Shown: positions 8,819 through 17,405 of the stretch, one piece after another
Layout: every line of letters starts with the position of its first letter
Numbering within the stretch: position 1 is the first letter of the stretch
Origin: Shewanella sp. AS1
Lineage (GTDB): Bacteria; Pseudomonadota; Gammaproteobacteria; Enterobacterales; Shewanellaceae
Direction of reading: 5' to 3'
Assembly (NCBI RefSeq): GCF_021412565.1
Contig: NZ_JAKCLJ010000010.1
Coordinates: 52,033-116,032 of the forward strand
Length of the DNA: 64,000 nt
The notes under the pieces: model-generated
Database searches by the model: none
Told to the model about the DNA's origin: nothing
The model's input: the letters and a program-made list of their open reading frames with translations, nothing else
Made by a program: the position numbers and the translations under genes

Positions 8819-9922
8819 ATGGCACTAGAAAATCTCGTCATATTGCTCGTCGAAGATGACCCGGTTTTTCGTAGTCTAGTGGCTGCTTATCTCGTTCGCC
8901 GTGGTGCCAAAGTGGTTGAAGCTTATGATGGCGAACAGGGGTTGGAGCTGTTTAACCAGGGGCATTATGATGTCGTTTTAGCCGATCTCAGTATGCCGAT
9001 TCTCGGCGGCTTAGAGATGCTTAAACAGATGATTAAGCGTAAGCCCAATACCCTGGCGATTGTGATTTCTGGCAATCAGGTGATGGCCGATGTAGTCGAA
9101 GCATTGCGCATCGGTGCCAGTGATTATTTGGCCAAGCCGGTTAATGATCTCTTTATGATTGAGAGCGCCATCCGTCAATGCTTAGGTGGTAAATATGAGC
9201 AAGATGTCCAACTCGCCGATTTAGAAGAGCTGTCCTACCAAGAGCTTGAAGAACATTTAAGTCTGTTAGAGCAAAATGCCGAAGCCGCCAAGAGTGTGCA
9301 GCAGCAGCTTTTCCCACCGTCAGAAATTGATTACCCCAAGGCGAAAATCGATTACAGCCTGTTTAAAAACGATGATGTTAGTGCTTACTTCATCGACAGT
9401 ACCAATGTCGGCGATCAGTATCTGATCATGTATATGGCCCACTTCCACCCTCAGGACAATCGCTCTGCTTTTGCCTGTGTCCTGCTTAAGAGTTTTGTTA
9501 ATCAGAAATTGAAACAGTATCGAAACAGCAACAGCCATACTGTTATCGAACCCTTTAGCATGCTCAGTTACCTTAATGAAAGGATGAGTAAATCGGGCTT
9601 AGATATCTATGTAGATATTATTTATGCTGTGGTGGAATTGACAAACTATCGCGCCTCGGTTGCTCAGGCGGGTAAAGGTCTGCGCTGTTATATCCGTAAC
9701 CAAGAAGGCCTATTACCCCTGGCGCTACCTGATTCACTGCAGTTAGGGATTTTGGAGTGGGGCCAGCCCAGCACCCAATTTCGGGATTTAATGGTAGGCG
9801 AGAGCCTGTGTATTGTCTCAAGCGGAGCTGAGCATAGGGAGATGCTGCTGGATAATCAATTTCTCGGTCTTACCTATAAAACCGACAGTTTACCGGGTGG
9901 CTATGTGCAGATGAGCTTTTAG
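8819..9922 (+). CDS. RssB-like response regulator with degenerate PP2C-type output domain
   Basis: 367 residues. The N-terminal receiver has acidic residues in VEDDP (11-15), phosphoacceptor D56 in ADLSMP and conserved K106 in AKPVND. A helical linker (about 125-160, ELSYQELEEHLSLLEQNAEAAKS) leads to a C-terminal domain resembling PP2C/SpoIIE phosphatases, but the paired metal-binding aspartates are not evident. This layout matches RssB, the adaptor that delivers the stress sigma factor RpoS to ClpXP. Assignment as RssB itself is plausible but unproven; the C-terminal half is divergent. It has its own upstream gap (8662-8818) and ends before a bidirectional terminator. Confidence 0.75.
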   Translation: MALENLVILLVEDDPVFRSLVAAYLVRRGAKVVEAYDGEQGLELFNQGHYDVVLADLSMPILGGLEMLKQMIKRKPNTLAIVISGNQVMADVVEALRIGASDYLAKPVNDLFMIESAIRQCLGGKYEQDVQLADLEELSYQELEEHLSLLEQNAEAAKSVQQQLFPPSEIDYPKAKIDYSLFKNDDVSAYFIDSTNVGDQYLIMYMAHFHPQDNRSAFACVLLKSFVNQKLKQYRNSNSHTVIEPFSMLSYLNERMSKSGLDIYVDIIYAVVELTNYRASVAQAGKGLRCYIRNQEGLLPLALPDSLQLGILEWGQPSTQFRDLMVGESLCIVSSGAEHREMLLDNQFLGLTYKTDSLPGGYVQMSF

Positions 9923-9928
9923 CGGCGA

Positions 9929-9985
9929 GTATCGAGTTGCGAGCTACGAGTATTGAGCTACGGGCTAGGAGTTAGAAGCTAAGAT
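9929..9985. repeat. Short GAGCTACGAG-type repeat cluster
   Basis: Just after the RssB-like gene, variants of a decamer close to GAGCTACGAG occur about every 10 bases (CGAGTATCGAG, GAGCTACGAGT, GAGCTACGGGCTAGGAGTTAG). The same motif recurs at 43725-43755, after the UDP-glucuronate epimerase gene. It looks like an intergenic repeat family; no function is evident. Confidence 0.6.
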
Positions 9986-10001
9986 TCTCGCCCCTTAAAA
10001 C

Positions 10002-10030
10002 AAAAACGCCTCACATTGTGAGGCGTTTTT
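10002..10030. terminator. Bidirectional rho-independent terminator
   Basis: A perfect stem (ACGCCTCAC pairing with GTGAGGCGT) is flanked by AAAAA on the left and TTTTT on the right. It can therefore stop both the RssB-like gene from the left and the POT transporter gene from the right. Confidence 0.92.
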
Positions 10031-10050
10031 CATTGATACGTTAGCTGTGA

Positions 10051-11520
10051 TTAGCGTCGAATTGCTTCGTGTTCTGCTGTCACGGCAATCTCTTCTTCAA
10101 GAGCGGTTTCTTCATCATGGTGACCATCTTCGGCACCGTGCATCCAATCGACTAGCTTATCAGCCATGAAGTAGAGGAGCACACCTGAGATAGCGGCAGT
10201 GATTGCGATACCAGAGAAGATAGACATAGCGTTGGCTAGCTGCTCTTCGGTTTCACCACCATGACCAATGAATGAGCCCACAACACCAGCAATCTTGTTC
10301 GCTGCTGCAACGAACAGGAACCAAGCACCCATCATCAGAGAGGCAATACGAAGTGGAGCTAGCTTAGTTACCATAGACAGACCGATAGGAGAAAGACACA
10401 GTTCACCCATGGTATGGAAGAAGTAGGCACCAACCAGCCACCACATGCTTGATTTAGCACTGGCGTCGCCACCCATCTCTAATACGGCACCGATCATGAA
10501 TAGGAAACCAATACCCAGTAGGATCAGACCTAAAGCAAACTTAACGGGTGAATTAGGTTCATTCTTGCCTAAACGTACCCAGATAGAGGCCACGACAGGG
10601 GCGAAGATCACGATGAACATAGCGTTAAGAGACTGGAACCAGGTCGTTGGGACTTCCCAGCCACCAATCATACGGTCGGTAAACTCGTTGGTGAACAGAT
10701 TCATCAAACCACCGGCTTGCTCAAAACCAGCCCAGAAGATGATGGTGAACAGACCCATGATCATGATGACTTTGATGCGATCGCGTTCAATCTTAGTCAG
10801 TGGCTCTTTACGAACTTGACCTTGAGCGGCTTCTTTTTCTTTTTCAAGTTTGGCAGCTGGAACGCGGCCAATATCACCTAACAGCTTTTGTGCAAACAGG
10901 AACTGGATGATGAGTGATAACACCATACCGATACCGGCACAGATGAAACCTGCTTGGAAGTTACCATCGTAATAAGCAACGACAGAACCTACGATAATAC
11001 CTGACAGGAAGGCACCGACGTTGATACCCATGTAGAAGATGGTGAATGCACCGTCACGGCGATGATCGCCTTCTTCATACAGGTCGCCCACCATGGTAGA
11101 TATGTTTGGCTTAAACAGGCCGTTACCTAAGATAAGGATACCTAGACCCAGGTAGAATACTTCTGTTTCCATGCCTTGGATCCAGGCATGAGGAGTACCA
11201 AGGATAAATTGGCCCGCAGCCATGAGTGCGCCACCAATCATGATGGCTTTACGTTGACCTAAATAAGTATCGGCCAACCAACCCCCAATGAGCGGTGTCA
11301 GGTAGACTAGACCTGTGAAGGTACCGTAAAGTGAAATCGCATCTGCCTGGGTCCAACCCAGACCATGTCCGCCTTGTGTGCGAACCGCGTCAACTAGGTA
11401 TAGTACCAAGATTGCACGCATCGCGTAATAACTGAATCTTTCCCACAATTCCGTTGTAAATAATAGGAACAATCCTTTTGGATGCCCAAGCATCGTTCCT
11501 TGAGGTTTAGCTACGCTCAT
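10051..11520 (-). CDS. POT/PTR family proton-coupled oligopeptide transporter
   Basis: 489 residues from ATG 11520, preceded by AAGGTGG at 8 bases (a GTG at 11532 would add four residues). The family signature ExxERFSYYAMRAIL is near the N-terminus, followed by about 14 hydrophobic segments. GINVGAFLSGIIVG and the FYMG motif of the transport core are present, and a charged cytoplasmic loop (AAKLEKEKEAAQGQVRKE) divides the two halves. It imports di- and tripeptides with protons across the inner membrane. It is transcribed convergently with the RssB-like gene and divergently from rfaH. Confidence 0.95.
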   Translation of the reverse strand: MSVAKPQGTMLGHPKGLFLLFTTELWERFSYYAMRAILVLYLVDAVRTQGGHGLGWTQADAISLYGTFTGLVYLTPLIGGWLADTYLGQRKAIMIGGALMAAGQFILGTPHAWIQGMETEVFYLGLGILILGNGLFKPNISTMVGDLYEEGDHRRDGAFTIFYMGINVGAFLSGIIVGSVVAYYDGNFQAGFICAGIGMVLSLIIQFLFAQKLLGDIGRVPAAKLEKEKEAAQGQVRKEPLTKIERDRIKVIMIMGLFTIIFWAGFEQAGGLMNLFTNEFTDRMIGGWEVPTTWFQSLNAMFIVIFAPVVASIWVRLGKNEPNSPVKFALGLILLGIGFLFMIGAVLEMGGDASAKSSMWWLVGAYFFHTMGELCLSPIGLSMVTKLAPLRIASLMMGAWFLFVAAANKIAGVVGSFIGHGGETEEQLANAMSIFSGIAITAAISGVLLYFMADKLVDWMHGAEDGHHDEETALEEEIAVTAEHEAIRR

Positions 11521-12087
11521 TGAAGTTTCCACCTTAGCTGTGATTGTCTACATAAAATATGCAGAAAATGTGATTGCAAATGTCGTCAATACTTTGCCTT
11601 TTTTAAGCTAACCAGTTGATATGGTTTAAAACTTTTCGCTTGGCGTGCGATTTTCTCGCTGTAGTATTTTGTTATATTCTAATATTTTCGTGACGAATTT
11701 ATCTGAAACCCACCTTATATACCCTTTTCGGCCGCTAAAAGTCAATTTAGACTCGGTCAGCATGTGAATATTGACCAGATAAAATGCCGTGAAGAAACCG
11801 GTTGGATGAAAAATAGGCGTTGTGATGGTAAAAGCGACAAATAGCTACGAATATAATGGTGTGAGGCGAAAAATCCCAGCAGGATGATTTAAAACGACTA
11901 GAGTATTTGCTATGATTTTCTTTGAAAATTGGATGTAACTTATGTTGCCTTTTTTGTTACATTAGCATTTCGAATTGATATGGATATTCAGGATCTTATA
12001 TTGATTATTTGACAGTTAGTAACTTGTCGGATTCTAAAGATTTCTGTCAATTTAATGGATAATCCTAAGCACTGTTATAGGGAAATT
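11521..12087. other. Divergent intergenic region between POT gene and rfaH
   Basis: This stretch of about 570 bp has no credible gene. It must hold the promoters for the peptide transporter (leftward) and for rfaH and the polysaccharide locus (rightward). It is AT-rich. The best rightward promoter candidate is listed separately; no clear operator was recognised. Confidence 0.6.
12009..12037 (+). promoter_or_regulatory. Possible sigma-70 promoter for rfaH
   Basis: TTGACA at 12009-12014 is followed after 17 bases by TTCTAA at 12032-12037, about 50 bases before the rfaH start. The -35 box is perfect but the -10 box is weak, so this is only a candidate. Confidence 0.35.
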
Positions 12088-12612
12088 ATGAAGTCTTGGT
12101 ATCTTTTGTATTGCAAATCTCGCAATGAAGCGAGGGCGCAAGATAATCTCAAATTGCAGCAGATAGAAACTTATCTTCCAATGCATCTTGAGAAAGTGTC
12201 TAAAGCGGGTAAGCCCTCAGTAAAACGCGCTCCTCTTTTTCCTAATTATCTCTTTATCTATTTTGATCCCAAAGAAACCAGTGTTAGTCGTATCCATTCG
12301 ACACGTGGTGTTTCACGTTTTGTTGGTTGTAAAGAAGAGATGACAGCTATTGATGACAGTATTATTCATGCCATCCGTATGAAAGAGCACAAGTTGTTCA
12401 ATGAGCTTGATGTCTCTGGGGGGGGCAGCGAGTCTCAACCTGAGTTTAAGCCTGGTGACAGGGTGAAGTTTGTCGACGGCCCTTTTGTGGATCTAGAAGG
12501 CATTTTTGCCGAAAAAAGTGGTGAGAAGCGCTGCCATATTTTGTTTGAAATTATGGGGCAGCAGAAACGCGTGAATGTCGCTAAAGAGAGTCTCAAACCG
12601 GTAGGAAATTGA
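12088..12612 (+). CDS. rfaH: Transcription antitermination factor RfaH
   Basis: 174 residues from ATG 12088 (AGGGAAA just upstream); an upstream ATG at 12055 would add 11 residues that do not resemble the family. The protein begins MKSWYLLYCKSRNEARAQDNL, very close to E. coli RfaH (162 aa). It contains the NGN domain (RAPLFPNYLFIYFDP) and a C-terminal KOW-like part (FKPGDRVKFVDGPFVDLEG). RfaH binds the ops element exposed by paused RNA polymerase and keeps long surface-polysaccharide operons from terminating early. An exact ops element lies 238 bp downstream of the gene, in the leader of the next gene. Confidence 0.95.
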   Translation: MKSWYLLYCKSRNEARAQDNLKLQQIETYLPMHLEKVSKAGKPSVKRAPLFPNYLFIYFDPKETSVSRIHSTRGVSRFVGCKEEMTAIDDSIIHAIRMKEHKLFNELDVSGGGSESQPEFKPGDRVKFVDGPFVDLEGIFAEKSGEKRCHILFEIMGQQKRVNVAKESLKPVGN

Positions 12613-12646
12613 GATGGGTGAAGATATAGCTAGGACAGCGCTTGGC

Positions 12647-12652
12647 TATAAT
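12647..12652 (+). promoter_or_regulatory. Candidate -10 box (TATAAT) for the polysaccharide operon
   Basis: A perfect TATAAT lies 35 bases after the rfaH stop codon and about 200 bases upstream of the ops element. No good -35 hexamer is seen at 16-18 bases. It would start a transcript with a leader of about 310 bases that contains ops. Confidence 0.35.
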
Positions 12653-12849
12653 TTACAGAGTAATTATGGCACTTAAACACGCTTTATTTTATGGTGTCTT
12701 ACGCGAGGCATCTCAATAGCATTACCGAGATAGTTTGTATTAATGCTAAGGTAGTCTGGCTTTTGAACCTTGGCTCTGTAAGAGAAAGAATCACTAAAAA
12801 TTTGAAGAATCCCATGAGGGGATGGGCAGTTTGGGGGCCGCAACCTATG

Positions 12850-12860
12850 GGCGGTAGCGT
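12850..12860 (+). promoter_or_regulatory. ops element (RfaH recruitment site) in a JUMPstart-like leader
   Basis: The sequence GGCGGTAGCGT matches the E. coli ops consensus exactly and sits in the untranslated leader 113 bases before the export gene. It is preceded by a G-rich stretch (TTTGGGGG at about 12830). A complementary CCCCAAA follows at about 12886, so the ops bases lie in the loop region of a possible hairpin. Known function: ops pauses RNA polymerase and recruits RfaH. The cis placement next to rfaH indicates that RfaH controls this locus. Confidence 0.9.
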
Positions 12861-12972
12861 GTCTGAAGCTCGAAACCCCAAAGACCCGAAAAATAATATC
12901 TTATTTGTTTTAATGCGTTATCATCTTCAACGCTTTGATTTGTCATTTTGCTTTGAACAACGGAGAGTTTCA

Positions 12973-15771
12973 GTGTTACAACGAACCACAAAAACCATAA
13001 TAACGGCAGTTGCAGCCCTGTTTATGATGGCAAACTTTTTTATCATTGCGAGCAGTGCGCAGGCGATAACGCCATCACCTGAGATGATAGAGCAGTTTAA
13101 AAATCTCCCCGCATCCGAACAGCAAAGATTGGCACGTCAATATGGTATTGACCCTGCGTTGTTAACAGGAAAGGGAACGACTCAATCGGATCTTGCTAAC
13201 CCCGAATTAGTCTTGCCCAGAAATAGCGATGGTCAGTTTGAAAATACTGACAAGTTGCAAGGGTTGAAAAATGCCAATGAAGAGCTCGATTTTGCCAAAG
13301 AGCAGCAAAAGAAAGAGTTAAAGCGTTTTGGTTATGAACTGTTTCAGGGGGAACCAACCACCTTTGCGCCCGTTTCCGATGTACCTGTGCCAAGCGAATA
13401 CTTAGTTGGGCCTGGCGATCGCATCAAGGTGCAACTCTTTGGTAAAGATAATCAAGAGTATGATCTAGTTATTAGCCGCGATGGTACCATTCAGTTCCCT
13501 CAACTTGGGCCTATTTCTGTGGCGGGACTGAGTTTCGCCGAGCTGAGAGAATCCTTAAACCATCGTATTAAACAGCAGATGATAGGTATCGAGTCCAATA
13601 TCACCATGGGTGAGTTGCGCTCGATCCGTATTTTTATCGCAGGCGATGCCTATAAACCGGGCTCTTATACCGTCTCCAGCCTTTCAACCATTACCCAGGC
13701 TTTGTTTGTGGCCGGTGGTGTGAATGAAATAGGTTCATTGCGTGATATCCAAGTTAAGCGTAATGGCAAGTTAGTCGGCAGTATGGATCTGTACGATCTT
13801 TTGATGCGCGGCGATGCCTCTGGCGATCTGCGTTTACGTTCTGGCGATGTTGTATTCATTCCGCCTGTCGGTGGCTTGGTCAGTATCGAAGGCGAGGTGC
13901 GTCGCCCAGCGATTTATGAGCTAAAACAGAATGAAACCGTGGCTGATATTGTTGCGATGGCGGCGGGAGTGACTCCAGGCGCCTATCCAAAGAGCAGCAC
14001 TATTGAGCGTTTCAATAGCAATGGTTTACGTGGGCTTGTCAATGTGGATTTAACCACTCAAGCCGGTAAGTCTACCAAAGCACAAGCGGGTGACTACATT
14101 CGAGTGAAAAACGCGTCGGTGCGTTTTGAAGATGCCATTACCTTAGTGGGCGCCGTTGTACGTCCTGGAAAATACCAGTGGTATGACGGGCAGAAGATCA
14201 GTGATTTACTCCCTTCTCTCTGGGGGGATTTGCTGATCTCGGCCGATCTTAATTACGGCATCATTATCCGTGAAACTAATCGTTACGGGGATATCAAGGT
14301 ATTGCAATTCTCGCCGGCAAAAGCCATAGGCGATAAGCAAACCGAGCAAGACCTTACGCTGCAACCCCGCGATAAAATCATGCTGTTTAACTACAGCGAC
14401 GAAGCCATCAATCGTTTTGAGTTGAATAAACTCGTTAAAGACAGGGTTGAAGAGATCACCTCGTTAACCGGAGATAGCTTAGTTGGCAATGACCTCTTCA
14501 AAGCGGGTTTTGCTGAGCTAGATAAGACCCAACTCGAAAGCCGCAGCGATATTGCCGGGGTTGTGGTGACTAAAGACTCATCTCAAGAAACAGAAGAGGA
14601 GCTGGCCAAGAAAGAAGCCGGAGAACTGGTTACCGCCGAAGTGAAAAAAATGCTGTTTAATCTCTTCGACGATAAAGAGTTGATTAAGCAAAGTGGTGCG
14701 ATGAATCGCGGCGAGCTACTTTATCCCGTGGTGACAAAACTTATCAGTCAAGGTATGGGGAATAGTGGTGCGCCAATCGTGGCCATTAATGGTAAGGTGC
14801 GCCATCCTGGCATCTATCCCTTAGCGGATAAGGCAAAGATAAGTGATTTGGTGATGGCCGCTGGCGGCTTGCTCGAGGGAGCTTATTCTGCCCGCGCTGA
14901 GCTGACTAGCTCGGTGCTGGAAGGTGAGTATTCAACAGTCAGCCATCTTGATATTAATTTAGATGCCGCCATCTCTGGCCAAGCTAGCGAGGATAAAGTG
15001 TTGCAGCCTCGCGATATTCTAACTGTGATGACCACGCCTGACTGGCAGGAAAACAAAACGGTTGAAATTCGTGGCGAAGTTAAATTCCCTGGTATCTACA
15101 ATATCCGCCGTGGTGAAAAATTATCGGATGTGATTGAGCGCGCAGGCGGCTTTACTCAGTATGCTTTTTTACCTTCCTCTGTGTTTGTGCGTGAATCTGT
15201 GCGTCAGCAAGAGCAGATAGAGATTAAGAAACTTGCCGACCAACTCAGACGTGACATCGCGACCCGTGGTGTGTCTAAAGATGGCAATGTGGTGAATTAC
15301 ACCGATGCGCAGTTGATGCTAAGTGATTTGGAAAACATCAAGGCTGTAGGACGTTTAGTTGTTGATTTGCCGGCAATTTCAGTAGGCATAGCCCAGGCGG
15401 ATATTCAGCTAGAAGATCAAGATATTCTTTATATTCCGTCGACCCGAGAAACCATTTCTGTGATGGGCGAAGTACAGCATGCCGCGACTCATAGATTTAA
15501 AGATGGACTGACATTAGATCAGTACCTATCTATGTCTGGCGGCGTGCGAAAGCGCGCAGATGACGACCGTATCTATATCATTAAGGCTGATGGTTCGGTT
15601 ATGTTGCCTAGTCGTACCATGTGGTTTAGCAGCACGACAGAGCTAAGCCCAGGAGATACGATTATTGTGCCACTGGATACAGAGTACAAAGATAACCTCA
15701 CCTTATGGACTCAAATCACTGGGATTATCTATAACACTGCTGTGGCTATCTCGGCGATTTCAGGACTTTAA
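12973..15771 (+). CDS. WbfF/OtnA-type polysaccharide export protein with multiple SLBB domains
   Basis: 932 residues from GTG 12973, which has GGAGAG 5 bases upstream and is followed at once by a signal peptide (TAVAALFMMANFFIIASSAQA). The frame is open further upstream to 12691, but that part is leader containing ops. After a helical region, a Poly_export (Wza-like) domain begins near residue 145 (VGPGDRIKVQLFG). Several SLBB domains follow, each with an IxGxVxxPGxY-type motif (for example VAINGKVRHPGIYPL and VEIRGEVKFPGIYNI). Short Wza is ~380 residues; this long form matches OtnA/WbfF of Vibrio O139-type loci. It forms part of the outer-membrane export path for O-antigen or capsule. Confidence 0.92.
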   Translation: MLQRTTKTIITAVAALFMMANFFIIASSAQAITPSPEMIEQFKNLPASEQQRLARQYGIDPALLTGKGTTQSDLANPELVLPRNSDGQFENTDKLQGLKNANEELDFAKEQQKKELKRFGYELFQGEPTTFAPVSDVPVPSEYLVGPGDRIKVQLFGKDNQEYDLVISRDGTIQFPQLGPISVAGLSFAELRESLNHRIKQQMIGIESNITMGELRSIRIFIAGDAYKPGSYTVSSLSTITQALFVAGGVNEIGSLRDIQVKRNGKLVGSMDLYDLLMRGDASGDLRLRSGDVVFIPPVGGLVSIEGEVRRPAIYELKQNETVADIVAMAAGVTPGAYPKSSTIERFNSNGLRGLVNVDLTTQAGKSTKAQAGDYIRVKNASVRFEDAITLVGAVVRPGKYQWYDGQKISDLLPSLWGDLLISADLNYGIIIRETNRYGDIKVLQFSPAKAIGDKQTEQDLTLQPRDKIMLFNYSDEAINRFELNKLVKDRVEEITSLTGDSLVGNDLFKAGFAELDKTQLESRSDIAGVVVTKDSSQETEEELAKKEAGELVTAEVKKMLFNLFDDKELIKQSGAMNRGELLYPVVTKLISQGMGNSGAPIVAINGKVRHPGIYPLADKAKISDLVMAAGGLLEGAYSARAELTSSVLEGEYSTVSHLDINLDAAISGQASEDKVLQPRDILTVMTTPDWQENKTVEIRGEVKFPGIYNIRRGEKLSDVIERAGGFTQYAFLPSSVFVRESVRQQEQIEIKKLADQLRRDIATRGVSKDGNVVNYTDAQLMLSDLENIKAVGRLVVDLPAISVGIAQADIQLEDQDILYIPSTRETISVMGEVQHAATHRFKDGLTLDQYLSMSGGVRKRADDDRIYIIKADGSVMLPSRTMWFSSTTELSPGDTIIVPLDTEYKDNLTLWTQITGIIYNTAVAISAISGL

Positions 15772-15841
15772 CTGAATTAAAAAAGCCTATTTCTCAGCTA
15801 TCTTAAAACCGAGTCTAGACGTTGACTAAGAAGGATCTTAT

Positions 15842-16309
15842 ATGCGTTTTGAAAGATTAGATGTTTGGAAAAGGGCTTCAAGATTGTCATGTGATGTATA
15901 TAAGGCAACTGAATCTGTTACTAATTGGGGCTTTAAAGATCAAATTACTCGCTCTGGGCTGTCCGTGCCTTCGAATATAGCGGACAAAAATGCAGGAGCA
16001 ATTTTTGAACGATGTGCGTTTTGCATCGGCCTCTGAAGAGGTGAGGTACAAGGATGTACCGGATAAGGTGAAGAGCGAGAGACTCCTAGAGAGAAAATTC
16101 GATTTCTGTATTATGCAAAAGGTTCCCTTGGAGAATTAGTTACCCAGTTATATATCGGTGTAGAGGTTGGTTATCTGCGAAAATCTTCCGCTTTGGAAAT
16201 GATAAAAGAAGCTAAAGAGCTAGCAAAAATTTTAGGTTCTCTAATTAAAAATAAGGAATTACAGATAAAAGAAAATTGCGGTGACTACAGAATTGAAAAG
16301 TATGACTAA
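15842..16309 (+). pseudogene. Four-helix-bundle (23S rRNA IVS-type) protein gene, broken by an insert
   Basis: The first 47 codons encode the family N-terminus: RFERLDVWKRASRLSCDVYK, then WGFKDQITRSGLSVPSNIA. The frame then runs into a foreign stretch and stops at 16036. From about 16067 another frame resumes exactly where the family continues: GEERETPREKIRFLYYAKGSLGEL (split here as GEERETPREK and IRFLYYAKGSLGEL), then TQLYIGVEVGYL, ending at the TAA at 16307-16309. An intact gene would encode about 125 residues. Such small proteins of unknown function are common in polysaccharide loci. The insert at about 15984-16066 is listed separately. Confidence 0.88.
15984..16066. repeat. Hairpin-rich ~83-bp insert disrupting the four-helix-bundle gene
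   Basis: Removing these ~83 bases would rejoin the two halves of the broken gene in frame. The insert is almost wholly made of small palindromes: AAAAATGC/GCAATTTTT, CGATG/CATCG, CCTCT-GA-AGAGG and GGTACA-AGGA-TGTACC. This fits a small mobile or REP-like repeat. Exact ends are uncertain by a few bases. Confidence 0.65.
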
Positions 16310-16350
16310 GCGATATGATTTGCTTTTTCATAGTAGCGTAGCGCACTAGC

Positions 16351-17405
16351 CGCAAAGCGTCCTAGACTCTAGAATCTGATGGAAATATGAACAATAAAAT
16401 ACAGCAACATCAAACAGATGCATTTTTTCAAAATACCCAACAAGCTGACGACGAAATTGATTTAAGGGAACTGTTTAGCGTTATTTGGCAAGGCAAATGG
16501 TTGATCATAGCGATTACGGCTGTGTTTGCCATCGCCTCAGTCGTTTTCGCTATTTTGCAGCCTAATATCTATAAATCAGAAGCCTTGTTAGCCCCAGCAA
16601 GTGAAGAGCAAGGTGGCGGAGGTTTGGCTGCGTTAGCCGGTCAATTTGGTGGCTTGGCCTCAATGGCCGGAATTAACCTTGGTGGCGGCGGGAGTGTCGA
16701 TAAGACACAAATGGCCATAGAGGTGATGAAATCGCGCCAATTTGCCAGCGACTTTATTCAAAAGCATCAACTCCTCCCAGACTTGATGGCGGCTGATAAA
16801 TGGAACATGACGGATAATAGCCTAAGTTACGATAGTGATATCTATGATGTAACGGCAAACCAATGGGTACGTGAGGTAAAGGCGCCATTTAAGCCAGAGC
16901 CTTCAATGCAGGAAGCGTATAAAGAGTTTAGTGAAATTGTCAGTGTGAATGCCGCGAAAGACACAGGAATGGTGACTGTATCGGTTGAGCATTTATCGCC
17001 TTATGTTGCCCAGCAGTGGGTGACTTGGTTAGTCGAAGATATTAATAAAGTGATGAAAGATCGCGATGTCGCAGAGGCTACCCGTAGCACAGAATTTTTA
17101 AACAAGCAGATAATGCAAACTAATGTCGCCGATATTCGTCAGGTACTCTATAAACTGATCGAAGAGCAGGCGAAAACCATCATGTTTGCCGAGGTGCGTG
17201 ATGAATATGTGTTTAAAACCATAGATCCTGCATTAGTACCTGAAGAAAAAGCCAAACCCAAACGCGCCTTGATCTGCGTATTAGGCACCATGTTAGGCGG
17301 TATGCTAGGCGTGATGTGGGTATTAATTAGACATTTTGTACGTAAAGAAGACTAATTTTTTCTGTTCTAGCTTTGAGCAGCGAAGCGTTCTAGAACTCTA
17401 GACTC
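16351..17405. repeat. Similar short repeats flanking wzz
   Basis: Just before wzz (about 16351-16374) and just after it (about 17379-17405) are related sequences: AAGCGTCCTAGACTCTAGAA and AAGCGTTCTAGAACTCTAGA. Both follow a stop codon by fewer than 60 bases. They probably belong to an intergenic repeat family; recombination between them would remove wzz. Confidence 0.5.
16387..17355 (+). CDS. wzz: Wzz-type polysaccharide chain-length determinant
   Basis: 322 residues. Two membrane segments flank a large periplasmic part: TM1 at about residues 35-58 (WLIIAITAVFAIASVVFAIL) and TM2 near the C-terminus (ALICVLGTMLGGMLGVMWVL). TM2 is preceded by the Pro-rich motif DPALVPEEKAKPKR that is typical of Wzz/PCP proteins. 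A glycine-rich loop (GGGGLAALAGQFGG) near residue 77 is common in the family. Wzz sets the length distribution of Wzy-made polymer. It follows the export gene, as otnB follows otnA. Confidence 0.93.
   Translation: MNNKIQQHQTDAFFQNTQQADDEIDLRELFSVIWQGKWLIIAITAVFAIASVVFAILQPNIYKSEALLAPASEEQGGGGLAALAGQFGGLASMAGINLGGGGSVDKTQMAIEVMKSRQFASDFIQKHQLLPDLMAADKWNMTDNSLSYDSDIYDVTANQWVREVKAPFKPEPSMQEAYKEFSEIVSVNAAKDTGMVTVSVEHLSPYVAQQWVTWLVEDINKVMKDRDVAEATRSTEFLNKQIMQTNVADIRQVLYKLIEEQAKTIMFAEVRDEYVFKTIDPALVPEEKAKPKRALICVLGTMLGGMLGVMWVLIRHFVRKED

Noticed and set aside
12691..12972. N-terminal extension of the WbfF/OtnA-like protein
   Set aside because: The frame is open, but this stretch contains the ops element and has no family similarity. 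GTG 12973 has a good ribosome site and is followed by a signal peptide.
15842..16036. Intact 64-residue gene
   Set aside because: Only the first 47 codons match the four-helix-bundle family; the rest comes from the insert, and the family continues in another frame downstream.
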